Origin: Savagea sp.
GTDB lineage: Bacteria; Bacillota; Bacilli; Bacillales_A; Planococcaceae
DNA: 14,325 nt
Reading direction: 5' to 3'
Assembly (NCBI GenBank): GCA_030146155.1
Contig: JASLCF010000169.1
Span: forward strand, 1 to 14,325
Both the position numbers and the translations under genes were made by a program. Positions 1-6,656 of this stretch are shown here, piece by piece; the stretch's first letter is position 1; each line of letters begins with the position of its first letter. The notes beneath the pieces were generated by a model. The model worked only from the letters and a program-made list of their open reading frames with translations. It did not search any database and was not told where the DNA came from.

Positions 1-70
1 AAAAAAACGTTAGTGAAATGCCATCACCTTCTCCAAAATCAGGAGAGGGTGATTTTCTTTCACCAACGTT
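1..70 (-). terminator. Rho-independent terminator after the lipoprotein gene
   Basis: Two nested inverted repeats form one long hairpin. The outer arms are 6-18 (AACGTTAGTGAAA) and 58-70 (one mismatch); the inner arms are 23-34 and 42-53 (ATCACCTTCTCC with GGAGAGGGTGAT). Read on the minus strand the hairpin is followed by a run of seven T (positions 7 to 1), so it ends transcription leftward. It lies about 50 nt past the stop of the lipoprotein gene, with no other gene between. Confidence 0.85.
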
Positions 71-120
71 AAACGTATAGAACCAAATTTTTTCACTGAT
101 TGAAAAGAAGGCCAATTTGT

Positions 121-855
121 TTAAGATTCAGTTGGCGTGTAGGCATCTTCAGGAATTTGAATTTGAAGAGGCTCGTTATATCGATAATCAAACGTTTTAG
201 TCGTTCGATTGACTTCTTGTTCCTGTCCCGTAATCTTAAAATGATATTTTTCGATTAATGTGGAAGAAATCATCTCGTGACTTTTTGCATCGATTAACAC
301 ATCTAATCCATACTGTTCAAACGAAGTAATCACAACATCTTCCTTTTTCAACCCCGAACGTTCGATTAATTGTGAAAAAATTTGCTTAAATGTTTTTTCA
401 TTGAGGTGGTAAGTTAGTTTCACTTGTTCATCCTCTTTTTTCACTTTGACACGTTCAATAAATTCAGGATCAAATAGCGTATAAGGTTGAAAAGGATCGA
501 CTGAATTAGCCGCCAATTCTTTCATCACGCGTTCAACAAATTCCAACTCTTTTTTAATTTGTTCTTCATCTTCCATTGCTGGAGCATGTAAAAAAGGCTT
601 CCCTTCATCTATGTAATAAATCATTCCTTGAATGCCACTATCCACTTCCCCTTTTTGATGAACGACATCATACTTCCTTTGCGTTTCATGCCTCTTTTCA
701 TCATTACCTTCCTCATAAGTCACTTGTAACGTTTCCAAATTCTGATGTACTTTTTGCACATTGTTGACCCACAATTTCGCTTCGTCCGATGAAGAACAAG
801 CACTCAATAAGGTAAACAACAAAGCGATTCCTAACCCACTGACCATTTTTTTCAC
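121..855 (-). CDS. Putative lipoprotein, DUF6612-like
   Basis: A 244-residue secreted lipoprotein of unknown function. The N-terminus has a short basic stretch, a hydrophobic core (residues 7-17) and a lipobox LSAC with the lipidation cysteine at residue 20, then a serine-rich linker, so the mature protein should be anchored on the outer face of the membrane. The rest is charged and beta-rich; the overall look and the end of the domain (near IQIPEDA) recall the DUF6612/LppX-like lipoproteins common in Bacillota, a recognition by eye. The start is GTG at 853-855: GAGGAG sits 9 nt upstream of it, whereas the in-frame ATG three codons later would be 18 nt away. It has its own promoter and terminator, so it looks monocistronic. 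No ligand can be inferred. Confidence 0.85.
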   Translation of the reverse strand: MKKMVSGLGIALLFTLLSACSSSDEAKLWVNNVQKVHQNLETLQVTYEEGNDEKRHETQRKYDVVHQKGEVDSGIQGMIYYIDEGKPFLHAPAMEDEEQIKKELEFVERVMKELAANSVDPFQPYTLFDPEFIERVKVKKEDEQVKLTYHLNEKTFKQIFSQLIERSGLKKEDVVITSFEQYGLDVLIDAKSHEMISSTLIEKYHFKITGQEQEVNRTTKTFDYRYNEPLQIQIPEDAYTPTES

Positions 856-885
856 ACTGATTCACTCCTCAAAAATACTCCATTT

Positions 886-915
886 AGTGTATCAAACATC
901 CTTTTTGATTACCAA
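886..915 (-). promoter_or_regulatory. Promoter of the lipoprotein gene
   Basis: On the minus strand there is TTGGTA (910-915), an 18-nt spacer, and TACACT (886-891) preceded by TG-n, an extended -10. It lies between the terminator of the upstream gene and the ribosome site, about 31 nt before the GTG start. Assigned by consensus only. Confidence 0.5.
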
Positions 916-920
916 TGCCT

Positions 921-958
921 AAAAAAAAGATGACTTCAGTCATTTACCGAAGTCATCT
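921..958 (-). terminator. Rho-independent terminator of the DUF2785-DUF697 unit
   Basis: A perfect 10-bp stem, AGATGACTTC (928-937) with GAAGTCATCT (949-958), loop 11 nt, is followed on the minus strand by eight T (928 down to 921). It lies 67 nt past the stop of the DUF697 gene. Confidence 0.9.
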
Positions 959-1024
959 AAATCATTCAATTGAATTGACTTAACAAAATAAATATAAACA
1001 ATTAGATATCGCAAAACTTTCTAT

Positions 1025-2041
1025 TTAGTTTACCTTGTTTTCTTTTTTCTTTAAACGCGTTGCTTCTGACTTCATAAATTGATTAAATAATTTCTTCGCT
1101 TCTTTTTTTGTAAAGACGTCTTTCATAATTCCTTCAATCGACAAAGTCTGATCCTCGATTTTCTTTTTGCTGACTCGGTAACTTAGCTCAGAAACAGTGA
1201 GACCAAGCGCTGTTGTGATTAACGAAGCTACCGTCCCATTAATGAGACCCCCAGCAAAAGTACCAATGCCTGGTACAAACTTAACGACCTGTCCAACCAT
1301 ATAACGACCGAATTGAGTCACAATCTGCCCAACTCCTAAAGCACCTACCACTGTTTGAATTTGTTTAGAGAGATTACCTAGCTCGTAAACTTGCAAAATT
1401 TTACTCAACATTTTTGCTTGGTTGGCTAATAAAATCGGACCGTCTGCAAAAGGAATCGGTGTAAAGCCTACTGCAAAGGAAGCCGCCACGTGATTTCGTA
1501 TCGATTTTTCGACTTGTTCTTTATTCATTTCTAGCTGTTGGAATTCAGCGAGTTGGCTTTGTTTATGAAACAACTCTTTTTTTGTTGTCTTCATCCATTC
1601 TAAAAAAGCCACTTGGTCTTTTTTTAATCGTAAATTAAAAAACGGATGGTCCAATTCTTGTTCTAATCGGCTTGTCCCTACTTTTTGTTCATCCATGTAA
1701 GCAATTGGAATTTGCTCTACTCGAAGTAAATCTAACGTCTGCTGGTCAATTGGCAAAAAAGAACCCTCAGCATCCGTCAGTGTATACAGTGCAAGTGTTG
1801 GAACATTAGGTTGACGTTCTAAGTAGGTCGTCACGCGATTCGCAAACGCTCGCTTGGACTGTTCTCCTTCATCATACCCTCGAATATGAAAGGCATGATC
1901 CAATGATTCAACAAACTCGTAATAAGTCCCCTCTTCACTGGTCATTTCATTTGCAATCATAAAACAATCATTCATCCAAGCATAAGAAGACAATTCTTCG
2001 CCTAAAATTAATAATTGAACCCCTTGTTTTTTATTTTTCAT
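1025..2041 (-). CDS. DUF697 protein with an apparently degenerate GTPase-like N-terminus
   Basis: A 338-residue protein. Residues about 184-290 are the DUF697 domain: helices rich in Gly/Ala (VGFTPIPFADGPILLANQ near 191, then a GALGVGQ and a PGIGTFAGG segment), a region that in relatives follows an Era-like G domain and is thought to associate with membranes. The first 130 residues have the strand pattern of such a G domain (LLILGEE near 10, LALYTLTDAEG near 83, IPIAYMDEQK near 111), but the P-loop lysine/serine, the DxxG motif and the NKxD motif are absent. I infer a pseudo-GTPase. The C-terminus is very basic. ATG is preceded by a good GGAAGAGGTGAG site. The DUF2785 gene ends 53 nt upstream and no convincing promoter lies between, so the two are probably cotranscribed. 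Cellular role unknown. Confidence 0.8.
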   Translation of the reverse strand: MKNKKQGVQLLILGEELSSYAWMNDCFMIANEMTSEEGTYYEFVESLDHAFHIRGYDEGEQSKRAFANRVTTYLERQPNVPTLALYTLTDAEGSFLPIDQQTLDLLRVEQIPIAYMDEQKVGTSRLEQELDHPFFNLRLKKDQVAFLEWMKTTKKELFHKQSQLAEFQQLEMNKEQVEKSIRNHVAASFAVGFTPIPFADGPILLANQAKMLSKILQVYELGNLSKQIQTVVGALGVGQIVTQFGRYMVGQVVKFVPGIGTFAGGLINGTVASLITTALGLTVSELSYRVSKKKIEDQTLSIEGIMKDVFTKKEAKKLFNQFMKSEATRLKKKENKVN

Positions 2042-2094
2042 ACGTACTCACCTCTTCCTTTACTTTACCCACTCTTTTTGTTTTCTACACCTAT

Positions 2095-2889
2095 TTAATG
2101 ATAGGTTTGCGTAATTTTTTGATACAATTGCTGTGTGAATTCTGGCATTCTTCTGTCCATACGACACATAAAATAAAGATGCTGCATCAATTGTAATCGG
2201 TTCGTTCGGCTATAAAAGTAGTTAGGCGTATACCCGTTCACCGTGAGAGATCGACTGGCCTGTTCATCTAGTTGTTCAACCCATTCCATCGCTATTTCTT
2301 CATCAGGTAAATGTTTGAATAAACTGAGTATTGCAGTTGCCATTCTTTCCATTTCATCATCGATGTACACCAAGCCAATTGTTAGCACTGCATAAACTTG
2401 TTGCAATTGTTCGACTGCTTGGCGAGTTGTAAAAAGAGGGTGTTGAGCACTCATTTTCACCAAATCGGATGCATGTGCAATTGAATGAGCCCAACCTTTT
2501 TCATCCACATAGCCCCTCACATCTTTTTCTTGCCCCCAATACTGAGGCAATTGCTGAAACAATTGTTGCACGCTTTCTTCTTGAAGTGTACGTTCCTCCC
2601 CATCCAGTTGGACAGCATGGGCTAAAACCAATTGTGCGAAAGACCTCGTAAAGACTGAATCTGTATCTCGTTCCCCTAATCCAAGCTGACTCTTCTTTAG
2701 CATTTCATTGAAAATTTCCTGTTTCCAGCTATTTGAAAAATCGGAACGACTGTAATATAAAGAAAATAATCGATATACCAAGCTATCCCTTATTTCAGGA
2801 TCAGTTGAACCGACTTGCTCGATTAAATAAGGAATCGCTTGTTCTTCAAATTGTTGATGATTTAGTAATTGTTGTAAATAGGATTTCAT
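2095..2889 (-). CDS. DUF2785 domain protein
   Basis: A 264-residue, mostly helical, soluble protein with no signal peptide or membrane segment. The family signature is visible: RDTDSVFTRSFAQL (residues 74-87), GWAHSIAHASDL (132-143) and an acidic IDDEMERMA segment (176-184). These motifs recall DUF2785, a small Bacillota/Actinobacteria family without a known reaction. The GWxHxxAHxxDL pattern superficially resembles alpha-toroid proteins, but there is no zinc-binding Cys set, so I assign no enzymatic activity. The ribosome site is weak (TAGGGAT just before ATG), while the promoter at 2920-2928 is strong. It is the first gene of a two-gene unit with the DUF697 protein. Confidence 0.8.
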   Translation of the reverse strand: MKSYLQQLLNHQQFEEQAIPYLIEQVGSTDPEIRDSLVYRLFSLYYSRSDFSNSWKQEIFNEMLKKSQLGLGERDTDSVFTRSFAQLVLAHAVQLDGEERTLQEESVQQLFQQLPQYWGQEKDVRGYVDEKGWAHSIAHASDLVKMSAQHPLFTTRQAVEQLQQVYAVLTIGLVYIDDEMERMATAILSLFKHLPDEEIAMEWVEQLDEQASRSLTVNGYTPNYFYSRTNRLQLMQHLYFMCRMDRRMPEFTQQLYQKITQTYH

Positions 2890-2919
2890 TTTATCCCTAC
2901 TTTCCAGTTGAATAGGGTC

Positions 2920-2928
2920 ATTATAGCA
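2920..2928 (-). promoter_or_regulatory. Extended -10 promoter of the DUF2785-DUF697 unit
   Basis: The minus strand reads TGCTATAAT, a perfect extended -10 (TATAAT at 2920-2925). No good -35 is seen at 16-19 nt upstream; that place is occupied by the T-run of the preceding terminator. The site is about 31 nt upstream of the DUF2785 start. Confidence 0.65.
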
Positions 2929-2939
2929 TAGGTTTTCCT

Positions 2940-2979
2940 AAAAAAATGAACGTAAGTCCCCAAACTTACGTTCACTTTT
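2940..2979 (-). terminator. Terminator overlapping the stop codon of the metallo-hydrolase gene
   Basis: A perfect 11-bp stem TGAACGTAAGT (2947-2957) / ACTTACGTTCA (2964-2974) with a 6-nt loop. On the minus strand it is followed by seven T (2946-2940). On the plus strand it is followed by a run of five T, so it could work in both directions, though no plus-strand gene needs it. The TGA stop of the metallo-hydrolase (2972-2974) is the first part of the stem. Confidence 0.9.
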
Positions 2980-3784
2980 TAGCTGAGGCGTCCGCTAAAA
3001 TCGTACGAACAATATATTTTGGTGAATATTCACCTAGCGAAGTCCGATTCATTAGATTTCGATATGGAAATAAAGTGCTTGTAATCTCTTTTTCAGATAA
3101 GCCCTGTTCTTTTTTTAACAGGACTTCTTCTTGCACCTGTAATAAATACCTTAGTTTTTCTTCTAAACGTTCACGCCCATTATAAAGCACACCTGCATGC
3201 TGACAAAATAAGATGTCGAAATCATAGGTTAAGGCTTTTTGAATAGATTTAATTTGCTCTGGAATGTTTTCAAATGAAAAAATACTTTTAGGACGTGGTG
3301 TCACATATAGATCACCTGAAAATAACCATTTTTTCTCAGGTACATAAAAACAGCAGTGATCGAATGCATGTCCTGGAGTATGAATGACTTCAAAAGTATA
3401 GTGTTGTGTCGAATAACTGTTCTCAAGTGGCAATGCTTGAAAACTATGTCGTTTACCCCAAAAGAATTTTCGATAGAAAGGTAAACGTGGTGGCTTTGCA
3501 CAGATTTGAAGTCCTAAAGAATGAATCCACTGCTGAATTCCGACCTTTGTTAACTCGCAACTTGCCCCCGTATGATCCTCATGATGATGGGTTAGTAACA
3601 CAGCTTGAATTGGGTTTTTCTCAATGACGCGCAGGGTAGTATTGACTGTTTTAGGTGGTCCTGTATCAATCATCACACCATCTACAATGTAGCTATACAC
3701 AGACATTTTCATCTTGCCAAAAGCTTGCACCACATGCCGAATACAAATCACATCTTCTTCCATTGTAAGCTCGATTCTTCTCAC
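2972..3784 (-). CDS. Metallo-beta-lactamase-fold hydrolase
   Basis: A 270-residue cytoplasmic hydrolase of the metallo-beta-lactamase superfamily (glyoxalase II-like branch). The dinuclear metal ligands are all present: HxHxDH at H66, H68, D70 and H71, H139 in HTPGH, D158 in FSGD, and H196 near the end of the core. The C-terminal 70 residues are helical, as in relatives that cleave thioesters or similar bonds; the substrate cannot be told. The promoter carries a palindrome of the FadR type, so a role in acyl-CoA or fatty-acid metabolism is a reasonable guess, not a demonstration. The start is uncertain: the GTG used here directly abuts AAAGGG, while the in-frame ATG at 3761-3763 has no ribosome site. 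It is monocistronic, with its own promoter and terminator. Confidence 0.85.
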   Translation of the reverse strand: MRRIELTMEEDVICIRHVVQAFGKMKMSVYSYIVDGVMIDTGPPKTVNTTLRVIEKNPIQAVLLTHHHEDHTGASCELTKVGIQQWIHSLGLQICAKPPRLPFYRKFFWGKRHSFQALPLENSYSTQHYTFEVIHTPGHAFDHCCFYVPEKKWLFSGDLYVTPRPKSIFSFENIPEQIKSIQKALTYDFDILFCQHAGVLYNGRERLEEKLRYLLQVQEEVLLKKEQGLSEKEITSTLFPYRNLMNRTSLGEYSPKYIVRTILADASAKK

Positions 3785-3789
3785 CCCTT

Positions 3790-3817
3790 TATATTGAATG
3801 ACTATTCATTCAATATA
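3790..3817. promoter_or_regulatory. FadR-type operator palindrome
   Basis: A perfect 12-bp inverted repeat, TATATTGAATGA - CTAT - TCATTCAATATA. Its core is TGAATGA-nTAn-TCATTCA, which matches the consensus for the TetR-family fatty-acid regulator FadR of Bacillus subtilis. It overlaps the predicted -10 of the metallo-hydrolase gene and the first transcribed bases, where a bound repressor would block transcription. No regulator gene is in the window. Confidence 0.7.
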
Positions 3818-3840
3818 TCAAATCTCATCTCCTTTTTCTA
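3812..3840 (-). promoter_or_regulatory. Promoter of the metallo-hydrolase gene
   Basis: Minus strand: TAGAAA (3835-3840), 17-nt spacer, TATATT (3812-3817) with an upstream TG-n extended -10. The -10 is the right-hand end of the operator palindrome. Confidence 0.55.
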
Positions 3841-3852
3841 CACTTCTCCTCT

Positions 3853-3887
3853 AAAAAACTCCAGAGCTAAGCTTCAGCTCTGGAGTT
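3853..3887 (-). terminator. Terminator of the interrupted small gene
   Basis: A 12-bp perfect stem, AACTCCAGAGCT (3857-3868) and AGCTCTGGAGTT (3876-3887), loop AAGCTTC. On the minus strand it runs into a short T run (3858-3853). It lies 17 nt past the stop of the broken gene. Confidence 0.85.
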
Positions 3888-3903
3888 ACTATTGATGATT
3901 CGT

Positions 3904-4218
3904 TTATTCATTCAATAACGCCGCAAGTTCTAATCTCGCTTCTTTCAATCGCTCATGAGTGCCAGGGATACTTGGATCAGTAGCAAGCATCTGAATCAAT
4001 GACTGAATCAAGTCTTGTAAAGCTTTTATTTTCTGAGCTTTTTGTTGTTCTGTATATTTCGGAACAGTAAAAGGTAATGAATGTTTATCTACAGGATTCC
4101 CTTTGTCAGATAGTTGCGCATGCTTCTCTTCTCAAAGCGTATGAAAAGTTGAACGTTCTACTTTTCTAGTTTTTGGAATAGTATCTCTAGGTAATTCATT
4201 AATCGTTTCGATTCGCAT
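3904..4218 (-). pseudogene. Small hypothetical gene broken by an in-frame TGA
   Basis: On the minus strand an ATG at 4216-4218, preceded by an ideal GGAGGAG five bases away, opens a frame of 104 sense-length codons ending in TAA at 3904-3906. A single TGA at 4132-4134 (codon 29, between HTL and EEKHAQL) interrupts it. The 75 codons after it are open and protein-like: a polar segment (KGNPVDKHSLPFTVPKY), then a helical heptad-like stretch (QKIKALQDLIQSLIQML) and an amphipathic C-terminus (HERLKEARLELAALL). TGG to TGA (Trp) is the simplest lesion; CGA (Arg) is another possibility. TGA is a normal stop in neighbouring genes, so recoding is unlikely. It may be a fresh pseudogene, a sequencing error, or a short 28-residue peptide. 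I do not recognise the family. It follows the hydrolase gene by 71 nt with no clear terminator between. Confidence 0.65.
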
Positions 4219-4289
4219 TATTTCTCCTCCATTCTGTCCATATCCTTTCCCTTATTATCGGTTGATAAAGCGCTGTCATTAGGTTATCT

Positions 4290-5276
4290 TTAAAAATCGT
4301 TCTTTTGACTCTTTTTTTGTAAAAATTCAGTGACTCTTTCAAATGTTTGAACCGCTGCTGGATGATTCATTTGAAATTGGTACTCATGCCCTAATTCGTC
4401 CTGTTCATAAAATTGAGCAGTAACTTCAACCCCCAGTTCATTTAACTGTTCTACTGCATGTTTAGCCTGTTCTTCAAATGACATGTGATTGCCATCTGTA
4501 ATAAATGTAGGCGGGAAATGGGGAGACCAATTGGAAGAAAGTGAACCATAAGTAACCTCAGGTAATTGTTCCCATTGGTAAACACCAAAATAAGCCCAAC
4601 CGATGCGTTTCGCAATAAAATCCATCACAAAAGAACCACTCTTTTGACTTAAGGATACAATATCAAAAGGCGTACAGAAAAATAAAGTGGACGCAATTTG
4701 TTCACGTTCTAGCACTTTAGGTAACTTACTTGCTTCTCGGTACTCAGCATCCACCTGACTCAATATGAACTGACCCACAATTTGCCCTCCTGCTGAATCG
4801 CCAGCAAAATGTAAACGTGTCATGTCAATCGGTGCATTTATTTCCTCTAACTTTTCTACCAAGTTCGCAAGTTCTAAGAGTGGTGCTGGGTAAATCGCAT
4901 GCGGAGCTAACTCATAATTCATAGCAACGACAACATATCCCTCATTCGCGAGCAAAGTTGCATATTCTTTCACATCTTCTTTATCTCCTCCAACATACGC
5001 TCCCCCGTGCACCCAAATGATTGTAGGTAAACGTTCAGATGATTTAGTAGATGGAAAATAGACATCATATGTGGAAGAGGATTGGGAAGATGGAAGACGT
5101 TGATTGACCTTTCTCACAACCTGTTTTTCAATATGCTCATACCCTTCAGGAGCGATAGCAACACCCCCTTTAAACAGTTGATAGATTGCAAAAGCTACAG
5201 GACGTGGAGATAAAAAAACTAACCCGATAAGCACGAATAAACAACCTAGAATGACAAGCATCCCTTTTTTAAACAT
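4290..5276 (-). CDS. Membrane-anchored alpha/beta hydrolase (HSL/esterase type)
   Basis: A 328-residue serine hydrolase of the hormone-sensitive-lipase-like alpha/beta fold. An uncleaved hydrophobic N-terminus (residues 5-23) should anchor it in the membrane, probably facing outward. The oxyanion motif HGGAY is at 90-94, the nucleophile S161 is in GDSAGG, the acid is D261 in TDGN, and the histidine is H297 in LGHEY, so the triad is complete. The likely substrate is a carboxylic ester; nothing is more specific. The start is ATG 5274-5276, not the longer in-frame ATG at 5363: CAGGAG lies 7 nt upstream of 5276, and the ATG overlaps the last codons of ogt (8-nt overlap), a typical translationally coupled arrangement. 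The longer frame would only add the shadow of ogt. Confidence 0.88.
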   Translation of the reverse strand: MFKKGMLVILGCLFVLIGLVFLSPRPVAFAIYQLFKGGVAIAPEGYEHIEKQVVRKVNQRLPSSQSSSTYDVYFPSTKSSERLPTIIWVHGGAYVGGDKEDVKEYATLLANEGYVVVAMNYELAPHAIYPAPLLELANLVEKLEEINAPIDMTRLHFAGDSAGGQIVGQFILSQVDAEYREASKLPKVLEREQIASTLFFCTPFDIVSLSQKSGSFVMDFIAKRIGWAYFGVYQWEQLPEVTYGSLSSNWSPHFPPTFITDGNHMSFEEQAKHAVEQLNELGVEVTAQFYEQDELGHEYQFQMNHPAAVQTFERVTEFLQKKSQKNDF

Positions 5277-5736
5277 GATGATTCTCCTGTTGTTCCAGTT
5301 GAAGTAAATGAATTTTAGTATCAAGACCTGTTCGAAATCCCACCATCGCACCATTTTTTCCAATCACGCGGTGACAAGGGGTAAAAATAAGTAAAGGATT
5401 TTTATTATTGGCTCCCCCTACCGCTCGTGCGGCATTTGGTTTTCCGATTTGTTGTGCAATTTCACCATATGTTCGCGTTTCTCCATAAGGGATTGTGCGT
5501 AAGGCAGCCCATACTTTTTGTTGGAAAGGCGTCCCTTGTGCTTGTAAAGGGAGAGAGAATTCTTGAAGCTGTCCTTGTAAGTAGGCAAGCAATTGTCGTT
5601 TGGCTTCAAATAAAAGGCTTGGTACTTCTTCATCACTCTCAACAATTGACGCTTGTAATAAACAACTTGAGATACCCTGTTCATTCCCTTTTATTTCAAA
5701 CCATCCTAATGCGGTTTGAAAACCGATTTTCTTCAT
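5269..5736 (-). CDS. ogt: Methylated-DNA-protein cysteine methyltransferase
   Basis: Suicide repair protein that takes the alkyl group from O6-alkylguanine onto its own cysteine. The active site PCHRVIG is at residues 120-126 with acceptor C121; the helix-turn-helix recognition part with the arginine finger (R104 in AARAVGGAN) and the YGETRTYGEIA segment (84-94) are intact. At 155 residues it is the short Ogt form with a small N-terminal domain, without the Ada regulatory domain. Three starts are possible (GTG 5745, ATG 5742, ATG 5736). I chose 5736 because AAAGGGTGAT is then correctly spaced; the others overlap this site. It sits between the ATPase (overlapping or within a few bases) and the hydrolase (8-nt overlap), so it should be expressed as part of this operon. 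Confidence 0.93.
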   Translation of the reverse strand: MKKIGFQTALGWFEIKGNEQGISSCLLQASIVESDEEVPSLLFEAKRQLLAYLQGQLQEFSLPLQAQGTPFQQKVWAALRTIPYGETRTYGEIAQQIGKPNAARAVGGANNKNPLLIFTPCHRVIGKNGAMVGFRTGLDTKIHLLQLEQQENHHV

Positions 5737-5741
5737 TTTCA

Positions 5742-6524
5742 TCACCCTTTCAAATGTCTTAAATAACGCTCAGGTGCTTCTAAAAATTGCTTGGTTAATT
5801 GGACATGTTCACACGCTTCAAAAGTTGTAGGCACAAAAGAGTCTTCTTGAATCTCTAATAATGTAGCTTCTGGTAAGGCCATCAACATCGGCGAATGGGT
5901 CGCAATAATAAACTGACTTCCCAACTTCACACCTTCTAAAATCAATGCCATCAATGCCAATTGTTTCATCGGAGACAGTGGCACTTCAGGCTCGTCTAGT
6001 AAGTAGAGAGAGCCCGGTCTAATTTGCTCTTTAAAGAGATCTAAAAAACTCTCCCCATGAGAACGTTTATCTAACCCTCGACCATATTTTTCTCTCAACT
6101 CTACAATTGTTCGAGCATAAGGCTGGGCTTCAAGAGGATTTCTGCCCTCTCGCTTAATCTCATCTAACATTTGCTGCGAAAAGGCTCGTTCCATCTCCAA
6201 CCGATGAGTGAAATTAATAAAATCGTTGGCACGGAAAAACATGCCTTTTGTCGTGCGTATCGTCCACGTCAACTGAATAGCATCCATCAACTTTCGACTT
6301 TCTTTCATCGTTGGCTCATCATCTATATGACGTCCTCCAATGAGCTGACTGCCAATCGTCGCCGCCATCCCTTCTAATAAAGTGGACTTTCCTGAACCAT
6401 TTTCACCAATAAGAATTGTAATCGGTTGGTCAAACTGAAGTGAAAATGCTGACTGAAATAAAGCTATAGAGAAAGGATATTCTCCTGTTTGAGTCGGTTG
6501 AAATTTCAATTGTTTAAGTATCAT
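5742..6524 (-). CDS. ABC-type/SMC-like AAA ATPase
   Basis: A 260-residue soluble ATPase of the ABC/Rad50-like class, without transmembrane parts. Walker A is GENGSGKST (40-48), the signature is SHGES (155-159), Walker B is LYLLDEPE (173-180, E178 catalytic), and H210 in ATHSP is the switch histidine. The stretch between Walker A and signature is short and helical, with no long coiled coil. Relatives occur singly in many bacteria as predicted ATPases (COG3910-like); no partner is known to me and none is encoded here. The start is the fifth-codon ATG (6522-6524), because GAGGAA precedes it at good spacing, while the ATG at 6536 has no ribosome site. It is the first gene of the operon with ogt and the esterase. 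Its promoter overlaps that of the divergent exporter leader. Confidence 0.88.
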   Translation of the reverse strand: MILKQLKFQPTQTGEYPFSIALFQSAFSLQFDQPITILIGENGSGKSTLLEGMAATIGSQLIGGRHIDDEPTMKESRKLMDAIQLTWTIRTTKGMFFRANDFINFTHRLEMERAFSQQMLDEIKREGRNPLEAQPYARTIVELREKYGRGLDKRSHGESFLDLFKEQIRPGSLYLLDEPEVPLSPMKQLALMALILEGVKLGSQFIIATHSPMLMALPEATLLEIQEDSFVPTTFEACEHVQLTKQFLEAPERYLRHLKG

Positions 6525-6584
6525 GTTATTCCTCATTTCGTTATCTGAACATTTCGATTGTTGAAAGAATTTTTCATAAAAGCA

Positions 6585-6613
6585 TTGACACTCTAATTAT
6601 ATTGCATTAAAGT
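6585..6613 (+). promoter_or_regulatory. Promoter of the exporter leader transcript
   Basis: A perfect -35 TTGACA (6585-6590), 17-nt spacer and -10 TAAAGT (6608-6613). Transcription would start near 6620, giving about 37 nt before the first leader ORF. Confidence 0.7.
6596..6601 (-). promoter_or_regulatory. -10 of the divergent ATPase-ogt operon promoter
   Basis: The minus strand has a perfect TATAAT here, with only a weak -35 (TGCTTT region) 16 nt upstream. The -10 is inside the spacer of the plus-strand promoter, so the two polymerases would compete for the same DNA. The expected 5' UTR before the ATPase start is about 65 nt. Confidence 0.45.
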
Positions 6614-6656
6614 AAAGAAAGCATTGAAAATATAAAAAGAAACGGAGGGGTTACGG

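Noticed and set aside
4132..4134. TGA read as Trp or selenocysteine
   Set aside because: TGA ends the metallo-hydrolase and the ATPase genes here, and no selenocysteine element or related enzyme is visible.
5277..5363. N-terminal extension of the esterase (start at 5363)
   Set aside because: It lies wholly in the ogt coding region, has no ribosome site, and the ATG at 5276 has a well-spaced CAGGAG followed by an ideal membrane anchor.
5427..5762. 111-codon open frame on the plus strand opposite ogt
   Set aside because: It is antisense to a certain gene with complete catalytic motifs, and has no ribosome site or family resemblance.
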